Source: Mariniflexile litorale
GTDB lineage: Bacteria > Bacteroidota > Bacteroidia > Flavobacteriales > Flavobacteriaceae
Length of the DNA: 64,000 nt
Reading direction: 5' to 3'
Assembly (NCBI RefSeq): GCF_031128465.2
Contig: NZ_CP155618.1
Location: 2,594,501-2,658,500, forward strand
The first letter of the stretch is position 1. Each line of letters begins with the position of its first letter. Positions 8,699 through 17,787 of the stretch are shown here, one piece after another. Made by a program: the position numbers and the translations under genes. Below the pieces are notes generated by a model. That model was not told the DNA's origin. It worked only from the letters and a program-made list of their open reading frames with translations, and did not search any database.

Positions 8699-9424
8699 AT
8701 GAATGACCAAGACCATTTTAAATTTTCAACAGGTGTTATAGCATACCCTATTTTTTTTGTGCTTACTATTTGGTTGGTATTTTGGGTGGAAGTTCGTTTT
8801 GGTTTCAACTTTAGTAAGTTAGGTATTTATCCACAAACCCTAAAAGGATTACGTGGTGTTTTATTGAGTCCTTTTATTCATGGGAGTGTACAGCATTTAT
8901 ATCATAACACCATTCCGTTGTTTGTATTGTCAATGGCTTTATTTTATTTTTATAGGCGAATAGCTTGGAAAGTTTTATTTTTCGGAATTTTAATTTCAGG
9001 TTTTTTAACTTGGTACATTGGCAGACCTTCCTACCACATAGGAGCCAGTGGATTAATATACGTTTTGGTAAGCTTTATATTTTTTAAAGGTGTTTTCGCA
9101 AAACATTATCGACTTATTGCCTTATCATTATTAGTAATTTTCATGTATGGAAGTATGATTTGGTATGTATTACCATTGGAAGAAGGCATTTCGTGGGAAG
9201 GTCACTTATCCGGGTTAGTTACAGGGTTACTGTTTGCATTAACTTTTAGAAAAGTTATAGAAAAACCTGAAAGATATGTTTGGGAGCAAACCGATTATAA
9301 CGAAGCGGAAGATCCGTTTTTAAAACATTTTGATGAAAATGGTAATTTTATTGAAAACCTAAATCAAGAAGTAGAGGAGGAGCAACCAATTGTTAATTAT
9401 ACTTTCAAAGAAAACAAGAAATAG
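8699..9424 (+). CDS. rhomboid family intramembrane serine protease
   Basis: A 241-residue polytopic membrane protein with about six transmembrane segments. The rhomboid catalytic dyad is present: Ser117 in GASG (115-118) and His169 in WEGHLSG. The conserved His/Asn loop is HLYHNTIP (66-73). Rhomboids cleave transmembrane substrates within the membrane; the substrate here is unknown. The C-terminal ~55 residues form a charged cytoplasmic tail. It is a single-gene unit converging on rlmB with a 9-bp gap. Confidence 0.93.
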   Translation: MNDQDHFKFSTGVIAYPIFFVLTIWLVFWVEVRFGFNFSKLGIYPQTLKGLRGVLLSPFIHGSVQHLYHNTIPLFVLSMALFYFYRRIAWKVLFFGILISGFLTWYIGRPSYHIGASGLIYVLVSFIFFKGVFAKHYRLIALSLLVIFMYGSMIWYVLPLEEGISWEGHLSGLVTGLLFALTFRKVIEKPERYVWEQTDYNEAEDPFLKHFDENGNFIENLNQEVEEEQPIVNYTFKENKK

Positions 9425-9433
9425 TTAAAAAAT

Positions 9434-10171
9434 TTAAGAAAGTCTTTGTCTTACCACTTCATATAAAAAAGCACCGCAAGCTACCGATACATTTAAAGAT
9501 TCAATTTCACCGAGTATAGGTAGTTTAGCTTTTGCATCAACTACTTTTAAAATGGACGGGTTAATACCTCTATCTTCCGATCCCATGATAATAGCACATG
9601 GTTCGGTAAAAGAAACATCATATAGCGTATCATCTGTTTTCTCGGTAGCAGCAATAACTTTGATGCCCGATGATTGCATATAGAAAACAGCATCTTTAAT
9701 ATGGTCAACCTTACAAATAGGTATTTTAAAAACAGCACCTGCACTTGTTTTAATAGTGTCTCCATTTACAGGAGCACCACCTTTTTTTTGGATGACTATA
9801 CCATTTACACCAGTACATTCTGCAGTACGGATAATAGCACCAAAATTTCGAACATCACTTAGCTGATCTAGCAATAAAAACAAAGGGGTTTTCCCAGACT
9901 CCATCACACTCATAACAAGTGTTTCTAAATCATGAAATTCTATAGGAGAAATTTGAGCAACAACACCTTGATGGTTTTTGTTAGTAAGCCTGTTTAATTT
10001 TTCAACAGGAACATAGGATATGTTTATAGAGTTTCTGTTAATTAGCGATTCTAATTCGCTAAAAAGCTCACCTTTTAACCCTTTTTGAAGAAATACTTTA
10101 TCAATAGTTTCACCTGCATTTATAGCTTCAATAGCGGCTCGTATTCCAAAAATTTGTGTCTGGTTTTCCAT
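9434..10171 (-). CDS. rlmB: 23S rRNA (guanosine-2'-O-)-methyltransferase RlmB
   Basis: A SPOUT-class TrmH/RlmB methyltransferase, 245 residues. An N-terminal L30e-like substrate-binding domain (IFGIRAAIEAI, EKLNRLTNKNHQGVVA) precedes the catalytic knot domain with motif 1 NFGAIIRTAECTG, motif 2 IMGSEDRGI and motif 3 SLNVSVACGAFLYEVVRQ. RlmB modifies G2251 in the peptidyl-transferase loop of 23S rRNA; that exact target is inferred from similarity. The start codon lies just downstream of the terminator of the SusC/SusD operon. Confidence 0.92.
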   Translation of the reverse strand: MENQTQIFGIRAAIEAINAGETIDKVFLQKGLKGELFSELESLINRNSINISYVPVEKLNRLTNKNHQGVVAQISPIEFHDLETLVMSVMESGKTPLFLLLDQLSDVRNFGAIIRTAECTGVNGIVIQKKGGAPVNGDTIKTSAGAVFKIPICKVDHIKDAVFYMQSSGIKVIAATEKTDDTLYDVSFTEPCAIIMGSEDRGINPSILKVVDAKAKLPILGEIESLNVSVACGAFLYEVVRQRLS

Positions 10172-10175
10172 GGGG

Positions 10176-10183
10176 TAAAGGTA
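10176..10183 (-). promoter_or_regulatory. -7 box TACCTTTA, 4 bases before the rlmB start
   Basis: On the minus strand TACCTTTA is followed by CCCC and the rlmB ATG. The box begins immediately after the T-tract of the preceding terminator, so one short region ends one transcript and starts the next. No -33 element is evident. Confidence 0.4.
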
Positions 10184-10219
10184 TAAAAAAAGACTGCCAA
10201 TTTTAATATTGACAGTCTT
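10184..10219 (-). terminator. intrinsic terminator of the downstream SusC/SusD operon
   Basis: On the minus strand AAGACTG pairs with CAGTCTT, extended by CAAT/ATTG inside, and is followed by a run of seven T. It lies 28 bases after the stop codon of the SusD gene. Confidence 0.88.
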
Positions 10220-10246
10220 GATTATTTTAATTTATAAAAAGTATAT

Positions 10247-11701
10247 TTATTTTTGATCCCACCAAACTTTGTCTGTTTCATGATCGATGTCTGGTACATT
10301 ATCTGTATTATTTAATAATGGATCAGTCGAATATGGAAACCTTTCTGGAATTTGATCGGCAAACGTAACAAGAGGTAAAGGAATTACAGGATATCCTGTA
10401 CGTCTATAGTCGTTGTAAGTTTCTATTTGTAAAAAATTAGCGATATACTTTTGTTCGATAATCATTTTTTGTGCATCTTCTAAATTTACGGGTAGTACTA
10501 GGGTGTTAGTAAAATCTGTAATTTCAGTTGGAGTTAAAATAATAGCCCCATTTGCAACAACTTTTTCTAAATTTGCTTTAACTGCATTTCTTAAGAACGT
10601 TTGAGCAGTTGGAAAGGCACTTTTAAATGCATGAGCTTCAGCAGCTATAAATAACAACTCACTATATGTCATCATATCAACTTTACTCGTATTTTTTATA
10701 AAATAACCAGCACCACTTAAAGTTCCTTCGGCTTTTACATTAGAAACTGAAGATTTAGAATTAACTTGTATTGTTACTCCATTTTCGGCACCCACTATTA
10801 AATCATCTTCTTGTGTAAGCGCATAAGCATCTAATCGTGGATCTGAATTGGAGTTAAGTAAATCTACCATAAACTTATTTATGTATACAATCTGCCATTT
10901 ATCTTCCCATTGAGCCCATGGGTTATTAGCATCTTCTTTATCTTCAAATGCAAATCCAGCATCATCACTATTAGAAGCAAAACCATCAGATAGGTATGAT
11001 AAAGCCAAATCCGCTTGTCCATTCCCTTTAGCATAAATAAGACGCAAAGCATATCTAGCTCTTAGACTATTAGCTAGCTTTTTCCATTTTGTTAAACTTC
11101 CATTATATAGCAAATCCTTCTTAACAATAAGTCCTGAATTTATAGCATTTGTTAAATGTGTATTGGCCTCGTTTAGAAGCTGATCAATAGCAGTATATAA
11201 TGCTTCCTGATTATCAAATTTAGGTTTTAAAATTGCTGGATTAAAAGCTTCAGACCATGGAGCTTCATCCCAAAAATCAGCTAGAATAGCAACAGTATAA
11301 GCTTGAACGACTTTGCCAATTCCAATATATTGTTCATTCTCATTTGCTTCAGCTTTGCTAACCATGTTTGCAGCATCTTTTAAAACGCCCGTATAAATGG
11401 TATATTGCCATGTATTATTTGTATCGGAATCATCAATATATAAAGTTGAAATGTCTCTTGTTATTCCAGAACTTGCAATTTGTTGCGTCCAAAGACTTGC
11501 TGCTCTTGCAGGGTATCCACCTGCTAATTCGTAAGAAAGTTGAGCCAAAATACCAGGTAAAATAACATCTTCGGTAATTTGAGAATCAGAAGGAGAATCT
11601 GGATCTGTATTTACATCTAAATAATCAGAGCAGCTATTTGTAGTAATGCTTAACAAAAGTATAATACTTAAGTTAAATATTTTTTTATTTATATTTTTCA
11701 T
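10247..11701 (-). CDS. SusD/RagB-family outer-membrane lipoprotein
   Basis: A surface nutrient-binding lipoprotein, 484 residues, of the SusD-like_2 group. A lipoprotein signal ends at Cys24 (TTNSCSDYLDVNTDP), and the sequence after the lipobox is typical of the family. The alpha-helical TPR-like core is seen in segments such as ALYTAIDQLLNEANTHL and KWKKLANSLRARYALRL. The C-terminal YNDYRRTGYP block is also typical. It is expected to form the lid on the SusC channel encoded 12 bp upstream. The ligand is not predictable: no glycoside hydrolase, peptidase or sigma/anti-sigma pair lies nearby. Confidence 0.93.
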   Translation of the reverse strand: MKNINKKIFNLSIILLLSITTNSCSDYLDVNTDPDSPSDSQITEDVILPGILAQLSYELAGGYPARAASLWTQQIASSGITRDISTLYIDDSDTNNTWQYTIYTGVLKDAANMVSKAEANENEQYIGIGKVVQAYTVAILADFWDEAPWSEAFNPAILKPKFDNQEALYTAIDQLLNEANTHLTNAINSGLIVKKDLLYNGSLTKWKKLANSLRARYALRLIYAKGNGQADLALSYLSDGFASNSDDAGFAFEDKEDANNPWAQWEDKWQIVYINKFMVDLLNSNSDPRLDAYALTQEDDLIVGAENGVTIQVNSKSSVSNVKAEGTLSGAGYFIKNTSKVDMMTYSELLFIAAEAHAFKSAFPTAQTFLRNAVKANLEKVVANGAIILTPTEITDFTNTLVLPVNLEDAQKMIIEQKYIANFLQIETYNDYRRTGYPVIPLPLVTFADQIPERFPYSTDPLLNNTDNVPDIDHETDKVWWDQK

Positions 11702-11713
11702 GACTGTAATTTG

Positions 11714-14700
11714 TTAAAATGTTAAGTTAAGTGTTAAACTATAACTTTTGTTTGATGGAATCTGAAAATTAGTAATTCCTTGACCATTTCCGCTTCCATA
11801 TAAACTTAATTCAGGATCAGATCCAGTAAATGAGTCGTGAGATTTAATCCATAAATTTCTACCTGACGCACTAATTGATACAGCTTTAAAACCTGTTTTT
11901 GAAATAAATGCTGTTGGAACAGTGTAAGAAAAAGTCACGTTTCTTAATTTAATATAGTCAGTTTTCTGTACAAATTCTTCATCGCCAGCATAACCAGACC
12001 AGTAAGTAAAATCTTTTTTAACTGGGATGGTATTTACCGCTCCAGTAGATTCTATCACCCCATTTATTATAACATCTTTCTCTCTATCGGCGGTTAAAAT
12101 TGATGTACCGTAGTAAGTTTTATAATATTCGTCAAGGTTATACATTTTACCTCCAACACGCATATCCATAACTGCTGATAATTTAAAAGCCTTGTATTCA
12201 AAACTTGTAGATAAACCTCCAGTCCAGTCTGGTGTAACAGTTCCTGCGTTTCCTATATTGTCGACTTGTACATAACCATCATCATCTAACAACAATTGGC
12301 CATCGTCATTTCTCTTGTATAAAGTAGTCCAAATTACGCCATAAGATTCTCCTTTTCTTATAAAGATACCAGGATTAGTAAAACCTGCAAGTCTTACAGA
12401 TTCAACACCATCTGCTAATTCTAAAACTTCACTCTCATTTTTAGAATAATTTAAATTCAAATCCCATTTAAAATCTTCAGTTTGAATAGGTGTTAAGTTT
12501 AAACTTAATTCAACTCCTTTGTTTTGTATTGCGCCGGCATTTTTATAGATAGAATTAAATCCAGTTGATGATGCTAAAGGAACCTCAAAGATTTGATCTT
12601 CACTTCTTCTGTCGTAATAACCAGCTTCAATACCTACTCTATTTTTAAATAGTTGTAAATCAAGACTTATTTCATATTCATTTGTAAATTCTGGTGTTAA
12701 TTCAGGGTTTCCTTTAATAGCACTTTGAACATAACTTCCAACTCCTTGAAATGGGAAATTAATATTTCCTCTCTGTCCATCACCAGGATTAGCTTTAATA
12801 TAGCTCGTTTGGGTTGCATATTCAGGAGCATCGTTTCCTACTCTAGAGTAAGAACCTCTAAGCATAGCACGATTTAAAACACCTTGAACTTGAAATACTT
12901 TTGCTAAATCAAGACCTAAACTCCCTGAGTAATAGAAAAATGAATTTTTATTTGAAGGTAATGAAGATGACCAGTCATTTCTACCAGTTAAAGTCAAGAA
13001 TAACAAATTATCATAGCCTAAATTAGCTTGTGCATAGAAAGAATAACTTCTTTTTTCTAAAGTAAGTTCATCAGTTTGTAAAGACGTAGCATTAGACAAA
13101 TCATAAAAACTAGGGATGATAAATGAAGTTCCTTCAGAATATAATGTAGAATTTTTTCTGTCGAAGAGATTGTAACCCACTAAATAGTCAGCAGTTATTT
13201 TCTCACTGAAATCTTTATCTATTGTTAATATAACGTCAGTATTGAAATCACGACTTTTTCTATTTGTCTCAAGTATTCTTCCACTACTGTAAGTGCCAAA
13301 AAGACCAGCGTTTTCATAAGATTTTGAATCATATAAATCAAAATCTAAACTTGAAATAGCCTTCAATTGTATCCAATCCTTAATTTTATAAGATAAGGCT
13401 AAAGAGGGTTGAAATCTATTTCCTGTGGTTAGAAAACCTGCATTTTTTAACAAATAGTATGAGTTATTTCTACTTGTTGTATGTGCTCTTTGGGCACCGT
13501 CCTCATCGGTTGCAGGAAGTGAATTGTAAGATATAGGTGTTGATGAAAGATTGTTCATTATAGATGTTCTTCCATTTCCTTCAAAAGGTCTGTCGTTTTC
13601 AGTATTAGTATAGCTAATTTTGCTATCTATACTAATTTTATTTGTAATTTGATGAGAAGAATTCAGAAGGAATGAATACCTGTCAAAAGAATTTGTGGGA
13701 ACCGTACCTTTTTGATTATAAATTCCAACAGAGGCATAATAAGATGATTTATCACTACCACCTTGTACACTTAAAGAATTATCAAATGTAGTACCTGTAT
13801 TAAAAAATTCATATGGATTATAAGTTTGTATGCCATTTTCAGAGGCTTTAGGACCCCAACTTAAAGATGTTTGATTACCAGGTTCTCCCGTATAAAATAC
13901 ACCGCCAATTCCTTGAGCATATTCCTTTTGATATTCAGGTTCTATGATAGTACTTAGTGTTGTAGTTGTTTTGAAATTAACTGTTGGAGTAGTGTTATTA
14001 CGACCTTTATGAGTCTCAATAACAATAACACCATTTGCAGCACGAGAACCATAAAGAGCAGATGCTGCAGCACCTTTAAGTATAGATATATTCTTGATTT
14101 GATCAGGAGCAATATTGATTGTGCCTCCAGGAGCACTACCATAGAATAATGCTTGGTCACTATCTCTCGCGTCAAATAAACTTTCACTATTCGAAACAGG
14201 TACACCGTCAATAACATATAATGGTGAATTGTCGAAATTTAAAGAAGATACGCCTCTAATTAAAATTCTAGAAGAACCACCTGCTAAAGCAGAAGAACTA
14301 TTAATTTGTATTCCTGTAGTTTTTCCAGCTAAAGCGTTGACAAAATCTGCTTCGTTAGATTTTATAACTTCTTCGGTGTCAACTTTTGAAACAGAATAAG
14401 CAAGTTTACTTGGGTCTTTACTAATACCCAAGGCAGTAATAACCACTTCTTCCAAGACAGCGGCATCTTCGCTCAACTGTACATTGATTGAGTTTGATGC
14501 ATCTACTTTTATCTCTTTAGTTGTATACCCAACAAAACTAAATACTAGAGTAGACTCTTGATTCGCTCTTATTAAATATTTTCCATCGAAATCGGTAGAA
14601 GTACCTGTAGAGGTGCCTTTTACTAAGACTGTGGCTCCAGGAAGCGGTAATCCAGAATCATCTGATACAGTACCTGAAATAGTCTTTTCTTGTGCAAACG

Positions 14701-14758
14701 TTAGTTGCACGACAAACGCTAGTAATAGCGTTAGAATTCCACTAAACTTTGTTTTCAT
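11714..14758 (-). CDS. SusC/RagA-family TonB-linked outer-membrane protein (first system)
   Basis: A TonB-dependent uptake channel, 1014 residues. I choose the ATG at 14758 over an in-frame ATG ten codons upstream for two reasons: the signal peptide (MKTKFSGILTLLLAFVVQ, cleaved near FAQ) begins there, and the upstream ATG would lie in the conserved promoter. An N-terminal carboxypeptidase-like domain (ISGTVSDDSGLPLPGATV) precedes the plug (ALAGKTTGIQI, YVIDGVP, ILKGAAASALYGSRAANGV) and a large beta-barrel ending in LTLNLTF. It is coupled to a SusD partner 12 bp downstream. Its first ~65 residues and control region are nearly identical to those of the second SusC. Confidence 0.95.
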   Translation of the reverse strand: MKTKFSGILTLLLAFVVQLTFAQEKTISGTVSDDSGLPLPGATVLVKGTSTGTSTDFDGKYLIRANQESTLVFSFVGYTTKEIKVDASNSINVQLSEDAAVLEEVVITALGISKDPSKLAYSVSKVDTEEVIKSNEADFVNALAGKTTGIQINSSSALAGGSSRILIRGVSSLNFDNSPLYVIDGVPVSNSESLFDARDSDQALFYGSAPGGTINIAPDQIKNISILKGAAASALYGSRAANGVIVIETHKGRNNTTPTVNFKTTTTLSTIIEPEYQKEYAQGIGGVFYTGEPGNQTSLSWGPKASENGIQTYNPYEFFNTGTTFDNSLSVQGGSDKSSYYASVGIYNQKGTVPTNSFDRYSFLLNSSHQITNKISIDSKISYTNTENDRPFEGNGRTSIMNNLSSTPISYNSLPATDEDGAQRAHTTSRNNSYYLLKNAGFLTTGNRFQPSLALSYKIKDWIQLKAISSLDFDLYDSKSYENAGLFGTYSSGRILETNRKSRDFNTDVILTIDKDFSEKITADYLVGYNLFDRKNSTLYSEGTSFIIPSFYDLSNATSLQTDELTLEKRSYSFYAQANLGYDNLLFLTLTGRNDWSSSLPSNKNSFFYYSGSLGLDLAKVFQVQGVLNRAMLRGSYSRVGNDAPEYATQTSYIKANPGDGQRGNINFPFQGVGSYVQSAIKGNPELTPEFTNEYEISLDLQLFKNRVGIEAGYYDRRSEDQIFEVPLASSTGFNSIYKNAGAIQNKGVELSLNLTPIQTEDFKWDLNLNYSKNESEVLELADGVESVRLAGFTNPGIFIRKGESYGVIWTTLYKRNDDGQLLLDDDGYVQVDNIGNAGTVTPDWTGGLSTSFEYKAFKLSAVMDMRVGGKMYNLDEYYKTYYGTSILTADREKDVIINGVIESTGAVNTIPVKKDFTYWSGYAGDEEFVQKTDYIKLRNVTFSYTVPTAFISKTGFKAVSISASGRNLWIKSHDSFTGSDPELSLYGSGNGQGITNFQIPSNKSYSLTLNLTF

Positions 14759-14785
14759 TTTATAATTATTTGAATTAGTCAATGG

Positions 14786-14816
14786 CAAAAATCACAATAA
14801 AAAGTTAATAAAACAA
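14786..14816 (-). promoter_or_regulatory. promoter of the first susC operon
   Basis: On the minus strand: TTG (14814-14816), a 20-base spacer, GATTTTTG (14786-14793; one mismatch to TAnnTTTG). It ends 27 bases before the ATG at 14758. Both boxes and the spacing are conserved in the second susC promoter. Confidence 0.55.
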
Positions 14817-15175
14817 TAAATAATGGTTAAAATGTGCTTTTTTGTTTTTTTTTAGCTAAATATAAATTTTCAGACCAATAATTGTAGTTATAGCGATATT
14901 TTTATTGTAATTTTTAATATCCTGCAGTGTCCTTAAGTATAAGGATGATCTTGATAATAAGACTTTAACAGGTTTAATGGTCATTTCTGGTAATAACAAA
15001 TAAAATAAATTAAGGGGTATGTTAAAACTGTTCTATGAGTGGTCTTTCTTGGTTTTGGAATAGTAATTATTGAATTTCAGTCAGGTTATAGTGTTGTGAT
15101 TATTAAAATATATCCAAAAAAAAGAGGCTGTCTTTGTAGCCAGCCTCTTTAAGAAATAATTTAAGGTATTTGATA
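14789..15175. other. 387-bp gap between the two SusC/SusD operons
   Basis: It holds the promoter of the first susC at its left end and the terminator of the preceding operon at 15113-15150. The AT-rich middle (about 14840-15110) shows no reading frame, hairpin or repeat that I can support. Confidence 0.6.
15113..15150 (-). terminator. intrinsic terminator of the second SusC/SusD operon
   Basis: A perfect 10-bp stem, AAAGAGGCTG with CAGCCTCTTT, encloses a 10-base loop. On the minus strand it is followed by a T-tract. It lies 26 bp beyond the stop codon of the lipoprotein gene. Confidence 0.9.
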
Positions 15176-16321
15176 TTATTTAACTTGAGCTTCGCCAAAT
15201 TCAATAGATATCTCTGTTAAGGTGGTTCCGCCATTAGTGGTAAGGACATCACCGATTTTAATCATACCGTACTCTATAACATCTACATCTCTGGTTATTT
15301 TATAAATATATAAATCACCCTTTGCGGTAGCGCTAACTTCTGTAACTTTAGTTCCTGCATCGTATAATCTTTTTGCTACTAGTAAATCTTTTTCAGAATA
15401 AAGTTTATCTACAGTATTATAGTAATCGCTTTCACCAGATAAATCTCCCACTTTTACAAAATCAATAGCAGTTGCACCTTCTTTTTCAAATCCAGTTGGA
15501 CTTTTAAATTTAATTTCAGCAGCATCCGTATTCAAGTCTGTATAAAAAGTAGCAGTATCTAAATTCAGTTTGTTTTTAGTAAGGTCTGAGCTTAATACTA
15601 CTTTATTGCTAGTTTCAAAAGTTTGGCTTATTATAGGCATGTATGTTTCAAGTGAATCTGTTAAAGTTCCACTTATAGCTATAAATCTATAGTAAAGGGT
15701 GTCTTTAACTTTTAAGTTATATCCATAAGAAGCATTTGTGAAATTAGTAAAGATAATCTCGTCACCATCTACATTTAAAGCCGATCCAAGTGGGGTGGTA
15801 GGAGCATATATACCTTCTTTACCCTTTTTCCATTCTAAAGAGATGTTATCTATTATTGCAGATTTTGTAGATGCTCCAAATATTAAAGTATCTGCTACTG
15901 CCGTATTGTAGATAATGGCATCTAAACCTTTTTCTAAAGAAAGTGCTTTAATTATTTTTACGTTAAAGTCTTTTGAATAAGGTTTACCATTAGAAAGCGT
16001 TGCAACAACATTAAAATCTATTCCGTCTTCTTCATTACCAATTAAAGTGCCTAAAAGTGAAGAGTTGAAGGTCGCTATGTCTCCAGTAATGATAGCGTCA
16101 ACAGTTGTTGCTCCTTGTGTTACCGTCATACCTGTTACAGTAACATCGTCTGCTGTAATGATTGATAATTCCATAGTATGGTTTTCATCTAGATTACTTA
16201 AGCTAGACGTGTTCAATACTATATTTGCACCTAAATTTGCGTAGTCAATTTCTCCCTCATCATTGGTGCAAGAAAGAATTACAGATAGGGATAATATAAA
16301 AAATATTTTGAGTTTTTTCAT
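15176..16321 (-). CDS. hypothetical surface lipoprotein, third gene of a SusC/SusD operon
   Basis: A 381-residue lipoprotein; the signal ends at Cys18 (VILSCTNDEGEIDY). The rest is rich in beta-strand-like Thr/Asp/Ile segments and looks like a string of Ig-like or SusE-like domains, though I recognise no named family. Its place 27 bp after a SusD gene and its lipid anchor suggest an accessory surface ligand-binding protein for the same transporter, by analogy with SusE/SusF-type proteins. The ligand is unknown. A strong terminator follows, so this is the last gene of the unit. Confidence 0.75.
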   Translation of the reverse strand: MKKLKIFFILSLSVILSCTNDEGEIDYANLGANIVLNTSSLSNLDENHTMELSIITADDVTVTGMTVTQGATTVDAIITGDIATFNSSLLGTLIGNEEDGIDFNVVATLSNGKPYSKDFNVKIIKALSLEKGLDAIIYNTAVADTLIFGASTKSAIIDNISLEWKKGKEGIYAPTTPLGSALNVDGDEIIFTNFTNASYGYNLKVKDTLYYRFIAISGTLTDSLETYMPIISQTFETSNKVVLSSDLTKNKLNLDTATFYTDLNTDAAEIKFKSPTGFEKEGATAIDFVKVGDLSGESDYYNTVDKLYSEKDLLVAKRLYDAGTKVTEVSATAKGDLYIYKITRDVDVIEYGMIKIGDVLTTNGGTTLTEISIEFGEAQVK

Positions 16322-16348
16322 AATTTGTATTTTTGTGCCTGTTCTTAA

Positions 16349-17776
16349 TTAAAGTTTATCAAAAAATAGTTTTGTTTCTAATTCGTCTCCGCCTATACTT
16401 GCGCTTGCAGCAGCTAAATTAGTTCCATTTAATGAAAGTTCAACCGTTGGATATGTAAATCTGTAAGGAGGCTGGTTGTTAGTTGTTTCTGCATCAGCTG
16501 GAGCTATTAATATTGGGAAGTCTAAACGTCTCCATTCAGTCCAAGATTCAAAACCTCTATTATATAGCGCTAACCATTTTTGAGTACCTATTTTTTGTTT
16601 ATAATTACCAGCTGCACTGCTATAACCTACGCTTCCTTGGCCTAGATAAGTACTAGCTTCAGCATCCGTTCCTCCCCAATATTTAATAGAAGCTGTAACA
16701 GCATTATTGTAATGTGTTCCTGCAGTTCCTGTAATAAAATTTCTTTCAACAGCTTCTGCTAATAAAAATTCAACTTCAAAATAAGTCATTAATGGAGCTT
16801 CTAATGTTGGGTCTTTTCCAATTTTATCAGACACGTGTGAGTATTGACTAAAAGAGTTTAGTTCTCCATAAACACCACCTTTGTAAACACCGTTATAGAG
16901 TGTGAAATAATCATCTCTACGCGGATCGTTTAATGTTGTCATCATATCTACAATAGTATTTGTAGGAACATAATCATCACGACCCGATAATACTAATGCG
17001 GCATAAATAGGATTTGTATATGGTGCAGCAGATTCAAAAGCTATTTTCATATCATCATCAGCAGAAGTGAAAACACCTGCAGTTACGGCCTCACTAACAA
17101 CTGTTTTTGCTTTAACAGCATCAGAATCGGCTATTAACATGCCCATTTGAAGTTTTAAAGAGTTCGCGAATTTTAACCATTTTTCAATATCTCCATTATA
17201 AACAATATCTTCTGATGTTGAAAAACCAACTTCATCAGTTATAAATTTAGAGATTACATTTTCATCTAATCTATCTAGTAAATCATTAAAAACCGTTTCT
17301 TGTTTATCAAAAACTGGATTTAAAATATCGATGTCTAATGCTTCTGTGTATGGAATATCTCCAAATGACGTTACTAAAACATAGTACGTATAAATCTCAT
17401 AAAGTTCTATAGTAGCTATTTTATTTGTTTGCACATCTGGAAGACCTGAAACTAAGCTTTTAGATTCTTTAAAGTTTTTTAGAACATCGCGGTATAAAGT
17501 TTCCCAATGAAATTCATCAATATTCCTTGTTTTTAAATCATAATTTGCCTCATCGGTATATGTGGTTTCTGTCCAGTTTTGAACAATGAGACGAAAAATA
17601 TTCTCATTTACACTGGTTTCTGTCATTTGATTAAACAACTTATACTGGGCGCTTGTAAAAAGAGATGCATCCGTTGTTACTGCGAAATCTTTTTTGTTTA
17701 CGTTAAGCTCTTCTAAATCTTTAGTACAAGAAAGTGAGACTAAAGCCAAAAGTGCTATTATTATATTTTTTTTCAT
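16349..17776 (-). CDS. SusD/RagB-family outer-membrane lipoprotein
   Basis: A 475-residue SusD-like_2 protein with lipobox Cys17 (LVSLSCTKDLEELNVNKK). Typical features are the helical repeats (WETLYRDVLKNFKESK, DIEKWLKFANSLKLQMGML) and the C-terminal GFESWTEWRRLDFP block, the counterpart of YNDYRRTGYP in the other SusD. It partners the SusC encoded 11 bp upstream and the lipoprotein encoded 27 bp downstream. It is only distantly similar to the SusD at 10247-11701, so the two systems probably take up different ligands. Confidence 0.93.
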   Translation of the reverse strand: MKKNIIIALLALVSLSCTKDLEELNVNKKDFAVTTDASLFTSAQYKLFNQMTETSVNENIFRLIVQNWTETTYTDEANYDLKTRNIDEFHWETLYRDVLKNFKESKSLVSGLPDVQTNKIATIELYEIYTYYVLVTSFGDIPYTEALDIDILNPVFDKQETVFNDLLDRLDENVISKFITDEVGFSTSEDIVYNGDIEKWLKFANSLKLQMGMLIADSDAVKAKTVVSEAVTAGVFTSADDDMKIAFESAAPYTNPIYAALVLSGRDDYVPTNTIVDMMTTLNDPRRDDYFTLYNGVYKGGVYGELNSFSQYSHVSDKIGKDPTLEAPLMTYFEVEFLLAEAVERNFITGTAGTHYNNAVTASIKYWGGTDAEASTYLGQGSVGYSSAAGNYKQKIGTQKWLALYNRGFESWTEWRRLDFPILIAPADAETTNNQPPYRFTYPTVELSLNGTNLAAASASIGGDELETKLFFDKL

Positions 17777-17787
17777 TTTTCTATGTA

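Noticed and set aside
9547-9765. Open frame inside rlmB in another frame
   Set aside because: It lies wholly within a well-supported gene and its translation has no family features. The same reasoning removes the other frames that shadow ribosomal, susC, ftsH and argS genes.
14759-14788. Ten-codon N-terminal extension of the first SusC (in-frame ATG at 14788)
   Set aside because: The extension reads into the conserved promoter and precedes a normal signal peptide. The same applies to the second SusC (21043-21072). The ATG at the signal peptide is the better start in both.
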